Assembly (NCBI RefSeq): GCF_013410035.1
Contig: NZ_JACCBW010000007.1
Coordinates: 49,112-113,111 of the forward strand
Reading direction: 5' to 3'
Origin: Nocardioides cavernae
Lineage (GTDB): Bacteria; Actinomycetota; Actinomycetes; Propionibacteriales; Nocardioidaceae
DNA length: 64,000 bases
This document shows positions 33,717 to 42,103 of the stretch, one piece after another. The notes under the pieces are model-generated. The model did not search any database, was not told where the DNA came from, and was given only the letters and a program-made list of their open reading frames with translations. Every line of letters starts with the position of its first letter. The first letter of the stretch is position 1. Made by a program: the position numbers and the translations under genes.

Positions 33717-34908
33717 CCAGCAGACCTCGAAGGCCGGCCGTCCACTCCTGTGGACGGCCGGCCTTTCGCTGTTGCTGGTGGCCGTCCTCGCCGTCGTGCT
33801 GACCCGCGACGACCGTCGTGAGGTCGAGCCGCGGCAGGTCGACGTCCCGCGGGCCAGCCCGGCGGCGGCGAGCACCGCCCTGGCGGACTTCGTGGCCGGC
33901 GTCCGGGCAGGCGACGAGGGCCTGCCGGGCGATGCGGGCAGCAACGCCCGGGCGCTGGGGCTGTCGTCGGTGACCGCGAGGTACGTCGACCAGGTCGGCA
34001 CCGTCGGCGAGGACGGGTCGTGGTCCGGCGTCGTCGAGGTGTCGTGGCAGGTCGACGGCTTCGACGCGCAGCCGGCTCGCGCCGAGGTCGCCGTCTCCTT
34101 CGCGCCGGAGGGCGACGGGGTCGCGATCACCGGGTTCGGCGGGGAGGGCGCCGGCCGGGTGCCCCTCTGGCTGGGCGGCGCGCTGGCCGTCGCACGGGCG
34201 GACGGCGTCCTGGCGATGGTGCACGGCGACCAGCGCGAGGCCCGGGCCGTCGTGGAGCGCGCACGCCGGGGGATCGGCGTGGTGCGGCAGGTGCTGCGCG
34301 ACTGGACGGGGCCGGTCGTGGTCGAGGTGCCGGCGAGCGCCGCGGACCTCGACGCGGCCCTGGGGGTCGAGCCCGGGACGTACGCCGGGGTGGCGGCGGT
34401 CACCGCAGCCGTGGGCGGCTCGGCCGGACGCGGCGCGCCGGTGCACGTCTTCGTCAACCCCGACGTCACCGAGGGGCTGCGCCGGGCGGGAGCCCAGGTG
34501 GTGATGAGCCACGAGCTCGCCCACGTCGCCACGGACGCCGTACGCACCCCGATCGAGCCCTGGCTGCTCGAGGGGTTCGCCGACTGGGTGGCGCTGCGCG
34601 ACACCCGACTGCCCGACCGCACCACGCTGGGGCGGGCGATCGCCGCGGCGCGACGCGACGGCGTGCCGGGCGCGCTCCCGACGGCGGCGGACCTCGACCC
34701 GCGCGGGGCGGACCTGCAGGCCCGCTACGAGGAGGCGTGGCTGGCCTGCCGGATCATCGCGGAGCGGCTGGGGGAGCAGGGGCTGGTCGAGGTGTACGAG
34801 CGCGTCGCCCGCGGCGGCCGTGTGGGCCGCGAGCTGGCGCGGGCGGGCCTGCCGGTCGCTGGGCTCACCCGCGCGTGGCGCCAGCGGCTCGCTGACCTGG
34901 CCGGCTGA
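33709..34908 (+). CDS. Membrane-anchored HExxH metallopeptidase-like protein (probable CTG start)
   Basis: If translation begins at CTG 33709 the protein has 399 residues: a short polar, positively charged start (LADQQTSKAGRP), one membrane helix (LLWTAGLSLLLVAVLAVVL) and an extracellular part with a gluzincin-type site MSHELAHVA near residue 268 and the third ligand region LLEGFADWVAL about 20 residues on. The first usual start is TTG 33772, which would cut the helix to about ten residues. CTG overlaps the NlpC/P60 stop by 8 nt (CTGGCTGA), as ATGGCTGA starts do elsewhere. Its role with the wall hydrolase, perhaps processing it, is an inference from adjacency. Confidence 0.75.
   Translation: MADQQTSKAGRPLLWTAGLSLLLVAVLAVVLTRDDRREVEPRQVDVPRASPAAASTALADFVAGVRAGDEGLPGDAGSNARALGLSSVTARYVDQVGTVGEDGSWSGVVEVSWQVDGFDAQPARAEVAVSFAPEGDGVAITGFGGEGAGRVPLWLGGALAVARADGVLAMVHGDQREARAVVERARRGIGVVRQVLRDWTGPVVVEVPASAADLDAALGVEPGTYAGVAAVTAAVGGSAGRGAPVHVFVNPDVTEGLRRAGAQVVMSHELAHVATDAVRTPIEPWLLEGFADWVALRDTRLPDRTTLGRAIAAARRDGVPGALPTAADLDPRGADLQARYEEAWLACRIIAERLGEQGLVEVYERVARGGRVGRELARAGLPVAGLTRAWRQRLADLAG
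33730..33765 (+). terminator. Terminator-like perfect hairpin within the start of the metallopeptidase gene
   Basis: A 16-bp perfect stem (AAGGCCGGCCGTCCAC and complement) with a TCCT loop, in the style of other terminators here but without a T-tract, begins 14 nt after the NlpC/P60 stop. Under the CTG-start model it lies in the coding sequence for the membrane helix. It may reduce read-through from the riboswitch-controlled gene. Confidence 0.5.
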
Positions 34909-34916
34909 GCAACCCG

Positions 34917-34963
34917 GAACGCACTGGAGGCGACCAGCAATGCTGGTCGCCTCCAGTGCGTTC
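34917..34963. terminator. Long bidirectional terminator between metallopeptidase and pilin genes
   Basis: A perfect 22-bp stem from GAACGCACTGGAGG onward closes a 3-nt AAT loop. It ends both the plus-strand hydrolase/peptidase unit and the minus-strand pilin unit and is the longest hairpin in the window. Confidence 0.9.
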
Positions 34964-35015
34964 GGGCGGTCGTGTCCTCGGCGCCCCATGCGCCGGGGTG
35001 GCTGTCGAGCAGGCG

Positions 35016-35180
35016 TCAGATGACGCCGGCCAGCCAGTCGGCGAGACCGCCGAAGTAGGTGTCGAGCGCCGTGCCGAACAGGCCGACGCCCGCGACGATG
35101 ACGATCGCGATGAAGCCGACCAGCAGGCCGTACTCCGTGGCGGTGGCGCCGCGCTCGTCGCGCTCGTGCGTGGGTGTCAC
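35016..35180 (-). CDS. Flp-type pilin, second copy
   Basis: 54 residues from GTG with an AAGGAGA ribosome site. A short charged leader (TPTHERDERG) precedes the type IVb pilin core ATATEYGLLVGFIAIVIV. Cleavage after Gly would leave Ala1 with Glu5 and Tyr6 in the canonical Flp positions. The hydrophobic helix forms the pilus core; a short tail (DTYFGGLADWLAGVI) follows. It lacks the long N-terminal segment of its neighbour. It is separated from pilin 1 by a hairpin that probably lowers its expression. Confidence 0.9.
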   Translation of the reverse strand: MTPTHERDERGATATEYGLLVGFIAIVIVAGVGLFGTALDTYFGGLADWLAGVI

Positions 35181-35241
35181 GGTGTCTCCTTGTCGCAGGT
35201 GTCGCAGCTGTGGCAGTTGTCGTAGGTGTCCCGGATGAGGA

Positions 35242-35278
35242 AGGGGCCGGCCACTCCGCGTCGGAATGGCCGGCCCCT
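35242..35278 (-). terminator. Hairpin between the two Flp pilin genes
   Basis: A 17-bp stem with one mismatch (AGGGGCCGGCCATTCCG on the minus strand) lies 18 nt after the first pilin stop. It could terminate most transcripts after pilin 1 or protect its 3' end, giving unequal pilin levels. Confidence 0.65.
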
Positions 35279-35295
35279 GCATCAGGAACGGTTGG

Positions 35296-35481
35296 TCACC
35301 AGCCGTCGACGGTGTCCGCGAGGCCCTCGAAGAAGCCGTTGAGCGCGTCGCCGAAGAGGCCGACACCCACGACGATGATGAGGGCGATGAGGCCGACCAG
35401 CAGGCCGTACTCGGTGGCGGTGGCGCCCTTCTCGTCGTCCTTGCGGCCGACGATCATGAGGGTGATGAACTTCTCGAGCAT
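35296..35481 (-). CDS. Flp-type pilin, first copy
   Basis: 61 residues from ATG 35481 with an AAGGGGAAAA ribosome site. The leader MLEKFITLMIVGRKDDEKG is followed by ATATEYGLLVGLIALIIVV, with the expected Gly/Ala cleavage, Glu5 and Tyr6. It is the probable major subunit of the Tad/Flp pilus assembled by the proteins encoded just upstream. The 178-bp gap to the response regulator holds its promoter and a GTGACTAGTCC element shared with the cpaB leader. Confidence 0.93.
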   Translation of the reverse strand: MLEKFITLMIVGRKDDEKGATATEYGLLVGLIALIIVVGVGLFGDALNGFFEGLADTVDGW

Positions 35482-35599
35482 GGTTTTCCCCTTAGGTGTC
35501 TGTGTGATGAGTCTCGGTTCCGAGCCCGCGAGGCCCGTCGAGAACAACTCTGCCCGGTTCTGCGGCCTGGCGGATCGGGTGATCGGCCCGCTTCGGATA

Positions 35600-35617
35600 G
35601 CCCCTTGTGACTAGTCC
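35600..35617. promoter_or_regulatory. GCCC-N3-GTGACTAGTCC element upstream of the pilin genes
   Basis: GCCC, 3 nt and GTGACTAGTCC (35607-35617) occur 126 nt or more before pilin 1. The same arrangement occurs at 44340-44357 before cpaB. A shared operator for the kinase/regulator pair encoded between them is the simplest idea. Confidence 0.4.
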
Positions 35618-35659
35618 CGGACCACCCCGCCGCCTCCGGCGATGACCCGACCGGCCAGG

Positions 35660-36310
35660 TCAGAAGCCCCGCTGGGGCGACGCGTGGTCGAGCAGGCCGA
35701 GGCGCATCGCCGCGACCAGCGCCTGCGCGCGGTTGGCGGCCCCGAGCTTCTGGTAGATGTGGGTGATGTGGGTCTTGGCGGTGGACTCGCTCATGTAGAG
35801 CGACCCGGCGATCTCGCCGGTGCCCATCCCGTCGGCGAGCAACGCCAGGACCTCCTCCTCACGCGCCGAGAGCTTCGGAGGCGCGGGCGCGGTCGCGCGG
35901 CGCATCATGGCCGCACTCAGGCCGGCGCAGAGGAAGGTGCGCGGCGCGACGGCCGCGTGGCGAGCGGCGCTCACGACGTCGGACGCCTTGCTGTCCTTGC
36001 CCACGAACGCCGAGGCACCGGCCTCCATGGCGGCGAAGATCTGGTCGTCGCCGGCGTGCATCGTGAGGACCACGAGGCCGACCGCGTCGGTCGTGCTCCG
36101 CACCTGGCGCACGACCTCGAGGCCGTGCCCGTCGGGGAGCTCGAGGTCGGTGACGACCACGTCGGGATCGAGGTCGCCGAACGCCTGCACGCCCTCGGCG
36201 ACCGAGCCGGCCTGGCCGACGACCGACATCTCGTCGTCGCGCTCGAACGCGCGTGCCAGGCCCTGGCGGATGAGCTCGTGGTCGTCGATGAGCAGGACAC
36301 GGGTGGTCAT
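35660..36310 (-). CDS. NarL/LuxR-family response regulator of the Tad locus
   Basis: 216 residues. The receiver domain (1-~120) has LLIDDHELIRQGL, the phospho-acceptor Asp in VVVTDLELPDG, VVLTMHAGDD and the Lys in AFVGKDSKASD. The C-terminal LuxR HTH (about 148-205) begins LSAREEEVLALLADG and contains the recognition helix MSESTAKTHITHIYQKL. It is translationally coupled to the kinase gene (ATGA). Its position between the tad assembly genes and the pilins suggests that it controls them. Confidence 0.93.
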   Translation of the reverse strand: MTTRVLLIDDHELIRQGLARAFERDDEMSVVGQAGSVAEGVQAFGDLDPDVVVTDLELPDGHGLEVVRQVRSTTDAVGLVVLTMHAGDDQIFAAMEAGASAFVGKDSKASDVVSAARHAAVAPRTFLCAGLSAAMMRRATAPAPPKLSAREEEVLALLADGMGTGEIAGSLYMSESTAKTHITHIYQKLGAANRAQALVAAMRLGLLDHASPQRGF

Positions 36311-37872
36311 GCGTACTCCTTCGTGGCGGTGGCCGGTGGGGTGGTCGGGGGGGAGTGGAGGCGGACGACGGTGCCGCCGCCCTCCCGGGGCGTCACCTCG
36401 AGCGAGGCCTCGATGCCGGCGGCGCGCTCCTGCATGCTCTGCAGGCCCCAGTGGCGCTCCTTGGGCCTGGCGTTGCCGATGCCGTCGTCCTCGACCTCGA
36501 GGAGCAGAGTCGTGCCGTCGGAGACCAGGGTGACCCACAGGTTCTCGGCCCGGGCGTGCTTGCGCACGTTGCCGATCGCCTCCTGCGCCACGCGCAGGAG
36601 CTCGGTCTCGGTGCGAGGCGGGAGCGCGGGACCGGACTCGTCGAGCACGAGGTTCACGCGCACGTCCATGTCCTGGGTCACCTGGTGGACGTAGTCGGCG
36701 AGCGCGCCGGACAGGCGGTGGTCGGCGACGTGGTGGCGCAGGTCGAGGATGGAGTAGCGGATCTCGGCGACGATGCGGCTGATCTCGTCGCGCAGGGAAT
36801 CGGCCAGCGCGACCGTCTCGTCCTCCTCCGACACCGAGGCGATCTCGTCGACGATGTAGCCGAGGGCGGCGAGCTCCTGGGCGACGCCGTCGTGCATCTC
36901 GCGGGCGATCCGCTTGCGCTCCTCGGCCGTCGCGAGGCGACGCACCTCGTCGAAGAGCACTGCGGTGTCGAGGCGCAGGGCGAACTCGTCGGCCACCGTC
37001 TGGGCGACGCCGCGGACCGCGTCGGGCCAGCCCTCGGTGCGCTTGAGGACCACGCTGCCGAGCTGGTGGCCGGCGCCGCGGAGGCCGATGACGAGCACGT
37101 CGCTCTTGTGCTCGTGATTGGCGCCGAGGGCGTGGCTGGCCAGCGAGCTGGTGTCGCCGTGGCCGGCCAGCTGGACGAGCGGCTGGCCCCACGCGTGGCC
37201 GTAGACGGCGACGCCGGTCGCACCGGTGCCGTCGCGGAGTCGGCCGGCCAGCTCGGTGGCGAGCTTCACGCTGTCGAGGCCGACCTCGCCGCGGCTGGCG
37301 AGGTCGTGCAGCTGGCTCATCAGCTGGTGGGTCGCGACGTAGGGCGCCTGCCGTTGCTCGAGGTCGCGAATGCTGCGGGTCTGCACACCCGCCAGCACGC
37401 CCACCCCCAGGCCGGTGAGGAGCCAGAACCCGGCCGACTGCAGCACGTCCATCGACGGCGGGTCGGCGGACACCCGGCTGCCGATCACCAGGGCGGCGGT
37501 GGACACCAGGAACGCGTTGGTGGCGGACAGCCACCCCAGCCGGATGCCGGCGACGAGCGGAGGTACGGCGAGGTAGAGCAGGATGGCCTCGTCCCGCGTC
37601 GGCTCCGACCCGACCACGGCGGCAACCAGCATGGCCTCCACGACCGGCACCCAGCGGTGCTGCGACTCGACGCCCACCCGCTCGACCAGGCTGGCGAGGG
37701 CCGCCAGCAGCCCGAGCGCGACGACCAGGGTCGCGACCTGCCCGACCCCGTCCGCCGAGACCGCTCGACCGACGACCAGTGCGATGGCGAAGACGCGCAC
37801 CGCCGTGGTGATGCGCCAGCTGCGCCGCGCGGACGTGGGTGCGTCGGCCGACGCGACGAGGTCGAGGATCAC
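36307..37872 (-). CDS. NarL-type sensor histidine kinase (HisKA_3) of the Tad locus
   Basis: 521 residues. About five membrane helices lie in the first ~165 residues, followed by a GAF-like region (about 200-320) and a HisKA_3 dimerisation domain with phospho-acceptor His in IAREMHDGVAQELAALG near residue 345. The HATPase has the N box LLRVAQEAIGNVRKHA and the G boxes EVEDDGIGN and HWGLQSMQERA. The ATG overlaps the tadC stop (ATGA), so the kinase and regulator belong to the assembly operon. The signal is unknown; a membrane or envelope cue is suggested by the topology. Confidence 0.93.
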   Translation of the reverse strand: MILDLVASADAPTSARRSWRITTAVRVFAIALVVGRAVSADGVGQVATLVVALGLLAALASLVERVGVESQHRWVPVVEAMLVAAVVGSEPTRDEAILLYLAVPPLVAGIRLGWLSATNAFLVSTAALVIGSRVSADPPSMDVLQSAGFWLLTGLGVGVLAGVQTRSIRDLEQRQAPYVATHQLMSQLHDLASRGEVGLDSVKLATELAGRLRDGTGATGVAVYGHAWGQPLVQLAGHGDTSSLASHALGANHEHKSDVLVIGLRGAGHQLGSVVLKRTEGWPDAVRGVAQTVADEFALRLDTAVLFDEVRRLATAEERKRIAREMHDGVAQELAALGYIVDEIASVSEEDETVALADSLRDEISRIVAEIRYSILDLRHHVADHRLSGALADYVHQVTQDMDVRVNLVLDESGPALPPRTETELLRVAQEAIGNVRKHARAENLWVTLVSDGTTLLLEVEDDGIGNARPKERHWGLQSMQERAAGIEASLEVTPREGGGTVVRLHSPPTTPPATATKEYA

Positions 37873-38789
37873 CCGAACAGGTCACCCATCCCCAGGAAGA
37901 CCGGCCCGATCACGACGATGAAGATGACGGGCAGGATGAAGAAGATGACCGGGAAGAGGATCTTGACGGGCACCTTCTGGGCGGCTTCCTCCGCGCGCTG
38001 GCGGCGCTTGGTGCGCATCTCGTGGCTCTGGATGCGGAGCACGCGGGCGATCGGGATGCCGAGGCTGTCGGCCTGCACCATGGCGAGGCAGAAGGACTTG
38101 AGGTCGGCGAGGCTGGTGCGCTCGCCCATCGCGCGCATCGCCTCGGAGCGACCGATGCCGAGCTGCATCTCCTGCAGCAGCCGCGAGAACTCCTGCGCGA
38201 GGGGACCGCTGGTGTTCTTGGCGACGCGTGCCACCGCGGCGTCGAAGCCGAGCCCGGCCTCGACGGAGATGGTCAGCAGGTCCGCCGCGTCCGGCAACGC
38301 GTCGCGCATCAGCGTCTCGCGCTTGTCGCCGGCGTTCTTGAGCAGGACGTTGGGCAGCATGTAGCCGAAGGCCGCGAAGCCCGCCGTGAACAGGAGCAGG
38401 CGGTCGACGCTGGACTCCCGGGACAGGGCGAACAGGAACCCGAGTGCACCCAGGACGCCCAGCCCGAGCACCTTGAGGCCGATGATCCGGTTCACGTCCC
38501 ACGCCGGCGGGTTGCCGGCGATGTCGAGCCGGTGGGCGATCTTGGCGGCGGTGTCGGCCCTGGTGATCTTGCGTCCGATGCCCACCAGCCGACCGCCGAG
38601 CGGCGCGATCACTCGCTCCGTGAACGGCCGCTCGAGCTCGGCCGTCATCACGCTTGGTGCGCTGCTGATGGCGTTGACGGCGGCCACGGACCGCGCGACG
38701 GCGCGGCGCTCGGAGGTGAGCACGCCCATGATCGACAGCGCGGTGACGATGGACAGGAAGAGGAGACCGGCTCCGAGCAGAAGCAACAT
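37869..38789 (-). CDS. tadC: Tad pilus inner-membrane protein TadC (T2SS F domain)
   Basis: 306 residues from ATG 38789, preferred over GTG 38798 because an AAGG site sits at proper distance only from the ATG. An N-terminal helix is followed by two more near 115-150, then the T2SSF domain (DAADLLTISVEAGLGFDAAVARV near 175) and a C-terminal helix pair (PVKILFPVIFFILPVIFIVVI). With TadB it forms the inner-membrane platform for Flp pilus assembly. Confidence 0.92.
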   Translation of the reverse strand: MLLLLGAGLLFLSIVTALSIMGVLTSERRAVARSVAAVNAISSAPSVMTAELERPFTERVIAPLGGRLVGIGRKITRADTAAKIAHRLDIAGNPPAWDVNRIIGLKVLGLGVLGALGFLFALSRESSVDRLLLFTAGFAAFGYMLPNVLLKNAGDKRETLMRDALPDAADLLTISVEAGLGFDAAVARVAKNTSGPLAQEFSRLLQEMQLGIGRSEAMRAMGERTSLADLKSFCLAMVQADSLGIPIARVLRIQSHEMRTKRRQRAEEAAQKVPVKILFPVIFFILPVIFIVVIGPVFLGMGDLFG

Positions 38790-38794
38790 GGGTG

Positions 38795-40699
38795 TCACAC
38801 CTTGATCTTGGTCAGTCGAGACATCACGAAGCTGCCTGCCGCCAGCATCCCGATGGCGACGGCGCACATCACGTACCCCGTACCGGTCGTGTACAGAGGC
38901 TTCACGAAGTCGCCCTTGAACACAAGCATGTAGCAGAACAGCGCGATCGGCAGGCCGGTCAGGACGTAGCCGGAGAAGCGGCCCTCGGCGCTGAGCACCC
39001 GCACCTGTCGACGGAGGTACTCGCGGTCGCGCAACGTCTCCGACACGGTGTTGAGCAGCTCGGCGAGGTTGCCGCCGACCTCGCGCTGGATCCGGATCGC
39101 CATGACGACCCAGGAGAAGTCCTCGGACTCCATCCGCTCGGCGACGTTCTCGAGGGTCTCCTCGATCGGGATGCCGAGCCGCTGCTCGACCAGCGCCCGT
39201 CCGAGCTCACCGGCCATCGGCTGGTGACCCTCGCGGACCACCGTGTCGACCGCCTGGGGGAGCGAGAGACCGGCCGAGAGACCGCCGGCCATCAGGGTGA
39301 GGGTCTCGGCGAGCTGGGCGTTGAAGGCGGCCAGGCGCTTGCTGTGCTTGCGCTTGAGCCACCACCACGGGACGAACACGCCACCGATGAACGCGATCGC
39401 CATCAGGGCGCCGCCCTTGAGGACGAACCCCGCGAAGGCGGATCCGATGGCGATCGCCCCATGGAGGAGCAGCCACTCGGCCGGCTTGAGCGGGGAGCCG
39501 GCACCGGCGAGCCGCTTGGCGAGCTTGTCCTCGAAGTCGCCCTGGACCACCGTGCCGGCCAGGCCGACGGCGGCGTCCTTGAGCGAGCCCTCGGCCTTGG
39601 GGCGTCCGCTGCGCTTGCCGCTCGCGCTCGTCTGGCCGCTCTGGGCGAAGTAGCTCTCCAGGCGCTGGTCGCTCAGTGACTTGCCCGCTCCGCCACCCAG
39701 GGCGAAGGCGAGGATGCCGGCCAGGCCGAGCCCGAAGGCGAGCATGCCCACCAGGAACCCGGTCCGGCCGATCATGGGCGTGCCCGCCTCGACCGTGCGG
39801 GGCGCTGCAGCGGTGGGTGCCGCGTCGCCCAGCCCGACCAGGGCGGAGTCGGTGTAGGTGGCCCCGCCGTCTGAGAGCGTGGCCTCGACCCGCTGCTCGC
39901 CGGACGTGCCCTCGGGAAGCTCGAAGGTGACGAGGACCTGGGAGGCGAGCGCCTGCGCCTGGGCGGAGAACACCGCGCCGAGGGCTCCGGCGTCGGCCGT
40001 GATGACCTGACCGCCGGCGCCAGACGCCAGGGTGTCGAGGGTGGCCTGCTGGGCCGCGGACTGGGCGAGCGCCACGACGTCGACGACGACGCCCGACTCG
40101 GCAGCCGCCGTGGTGATCTCGTCGATGCCGGTGGAGCTGCCGGTGTCGGCGCCGTCGGACAGGACGAGGAGGGAGCGCGCGCCGTCGGCGCCGGCCAGGT
40201 CGGTCGCGGCCGCGACCGCGTCGTACATCTTGGTGCCGGGTGCGAGCTGCACGCCGGCGAGGGCGTCGACGACGGCCTGGTGGTCGGTCGTCGGCTCGAT
40301 GGTCTGCTGGACCTTGCCGGCGAAGGTGACCAGGCCGATCCGTACGTCCTCGGGGGCGGCCTCGAGGAAGGAGTCGATGGCGCTCGTCGCAGCGGCGAGC
40401 TTCTCGCCCTCCATGCTGTTGCTGGCGTCGAGGACGAGGACCGTGGTGCGCTCGACCGCACCGCCCTCGACGGTCTCCGCGGACGCGTCGACCGCCTCGC
40501 CGTCCACGGTCACTGCGACGCTGTCGAGATCCGGGGACGCCCCGCCGGGGAGCTGGTCCACGCCCAGCAGCATCGACACGCTGCTGCCGTCCGACTCGAC
40601 GTGGTCGATGTCGATCTCGTCCGCGGCGAACGCCGCGGGGCCGAGCGCCAGGGCCCCGAGGGCCACGGCGATCGCGACGACGGACGGGACGCGCCTCAT
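38795..40699 (-). CDS. tadB: VWA domain fused to Tad pilus platform protein TadB
   Basis: 634 residues, about twice the length of a usual TadB. A signal peptide (1-25) leads to an exported von Willebrand A domain (about 85-270) with the metal-site motif DASNSM, a Thr in TKMYDAVA and the acidic LSDGADTG. A membrane helix follows near 320 (GFLVGMLAFGLGLAGILAFAL), and then a complete TadB region with the T2SSF domain (LAETLTLMAGGLSAGLSLPQAV near 460) and C-terminal helices. The VWA part would face outward and could bind pilin, wall or a minor pilin in a metal-dependent way. Confidence 0.92.
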   Translation of the reverse strand: MRRVPSVVAIAVALGALALGPAAFAADEIDIDHVESDGSSVSMLLGVDQLPGGASPDLDSVAVTVDGEAVDASAETVEGGAVERTTVLVLDASNSMEGEKLAAATSAIDSFLEAAPEDVRIGLVTFAGKVQQTIEPTTDHQAVVDALAGVQLAPGTKMYDAVAAATDLAGADGARSLLVLSDGADTGSSTGIDEITTAAAESGVVVDVVALAQSAAQQATLDTLASGAGGQVITADAGALGAVFSAQAQALASQVLVTFELPEGTSGEQRVEATLSDGGATYTDSALVGLGDAAPTAAAPRTVEAGTPMIGRTGFLVGMLAFGLGLAGILAFALGGGAGKSLSDQRLESYFAQSGQTSASGKRSGRPKAEGSLKDAAVGLAGTVVQGDFEDKLAKRLAGAGSPLKPAEWLLLHGAIAIGSAFAGFVLKGGALMAIAFIGGVFVPWWWLKRKHSKRLAAFNAQLAETLTLMAGGLSAGLSLPQAVDTVVREGHQPMAGELGRALVEQRLGIPIEETLENVAERMESEDFSWVVMAIRIQREVGGNLAELLNTVSETLRDREYLRRQVRVLSAEGRFSGYVLTGLPIALFCYMLVFKGDFVKPLYTTGTGYVMCAVAIGMLAAGSFVMSRLTKIKV

Positions 40700-42102
40700 C
40701 GGAAGCCCCCGTGGGTCGCGAAGACGGCGGGGTCGACGTGGACGCCGTGGTCGGAGAGCCGCTCGAGGAAGCGGGGGCGGAGGCCGGTCGAGACGAGCTC
40801 GCCCTGGAACTTGCCCTGGTCGTTCATCCCGGCGGAGTAGTCGAAGAGGAACACGTCCTGGGTGGTGATGATGTCGCCCTCCATGCCCACGATCTCGGTG
40901 ATGGCCGTGATGCGGCGGGAGCCGTCCTTGAGACGCGTCTGCTGGATGATGAGGTCGACCGCGCTGGACACCTGCTCGCGGATGGCGCGCACCGGGAGGT
41001 CCATGCCGGCCATGAGCACCATGGTCTCGAGGCGGGCGAGCGCGTCGCGGGGCGTGTTGGCGTGGAGCGTCGAGATCGAGCCGTCGTGGCCGGTGTTCAT
41101 CGCCTGCAGCATGTCGAGCGCCGCGGCGTCACGGATCTCGCCGACGACGATGCGGTCGGGACGCATGCGGAGCGAGTTCTTCACCAGGTCGCGGATCAGG
41201 ACGGCGCCCTTGCCCTCGATGTTCGGCGGGCGGGACTCCAGGCGCAGGACGTGGTCCTGGCCGAGCCGGAGCTCGGCGGCGTCCTCGATCGTGACGATGC
41301 GCTCGTCGTCGGGGATGAAGGACGACAGCACGTTGAGGGTGGTCGTCTTGCCGGCGCCGGTGCCGCCGGAGACGAGGATGTTCAGCCGGCCCTTCACGCA
41401 GGCCTCGAGCAGGCTCGCCGACATCGGCGTGAGGCTGCCGAAGTTGATGAGGTCCTGGACCGTGTAGGGGTCCTCGGAGAACTTGCGGATCGTCAGCTTG
41501 GAGCCGTCGAGGGCCAGCGGCGGGATGATCGCGTTGACACGCGAGCCGTCGGGGAGACGGGCGTCCACCATCGGGCTGGCCTCGTCGACGCGACGCCCGA
41601 TCTTGCCGACGATCTTGTCGATCGTGCGCCGCAGGTGGGCTTCGTCGGAGAAGCTCGTGCCGGTCTTGACGAGCTTGCCGCCACGCTCGACGTAGATCGA
41701 GTCGTAGGCGTTGACCATGACCTCGGACAGGTCGCCGTCGCGCAGCAGCGGCTCGAGCGGCCCGTAGCCCAGGATGTCGTCGGAGATCTCCTGCGTGATC
41801 CGGGTGCGGTCCGCGCCCGACATCACGACGTCGGTGGCGGCGACGGCGCCCTGGAGCGCGAGCCGGACGTTGCTCTCCAGCTCGCTCTGCGTCATGTGGA
41901 CGTCGTAGAGCTTGGGGCCCAAGGAGGCGACGAGCTGGGCATGCACCGCGCGCTTGACGTCCTCGAACGGGTCGCGGGTCGAGGTCCGGGCGGCCTTCGG
42001 CGCACCTGTCGACGGGGCGACCGCCGGCGACTTCTCCTGGGGTGCGTCGACGCCTTCGCTGCGGGCCCGCTGGGCGGCGGCGAGCCGGTCGGTGAGTCCC
42101 AT
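40696..42102 (-). CDS. tadA: Tad pilus assembly ATPase TadA (CpaF)
   Basis: 468 residues. A secretion ATPase with Walker A ILVSGGTGAGKTTTLN near residue 245, an Asp box (IVTIEDAAELRL), the His/Walker B region RMRPDRIVVGEIRDAAALD and HDGSISTLHANTPRDAL. It powers Flp pilus extension from the cytoplasm. The N-terminal ~60 residues are a charged linker. The ATG follows the tadZ stop by 1 nt, and its stop overlaps the VWA-TadB start (ATGA). Confidence 0.96.
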   Translation of the reverse strand: MGLTDRLAAAQRARSEGVDAPQEKSPAVAPSTGAPKAARTSTRDPFEDVKRAVHAQLVASLGPKLYDVHMTQSELESNVRLALQGAVAATDVVMSGADRTRITQEISDDILGYGPLEPLLRDGDLSEVMVNAYDSIYVERGGKLVKTGTSFSDEAHLRRTIDKIVGKIGRRVDEASPMVDARLPDGSRVNAIIPPLALDGSKLTIRKFSEDPYTVQDLINFGSLTPMSASLLEACVKGRLNILVSGGTGAGKTTTLNVLSSFIPDDERIVTIEDAAELRLGQDHVLRLESRPPNIEGKGAVLIRDLVKNSLRMRPDRIVVGEIRDAAALDMLQAMNTGHDGSISTLHANTPRDALARLETMVLMAGMDLPVRAIREQVSSAVDLIIQQTRLKDGSRRITAITEIVGMEGDIITTQDVFLFDYSAGMNDQGKFQGELVSTGLRPRFLERLSDHGVHVDPAVFATHGGFR

Positions 42103-42103
42103 G

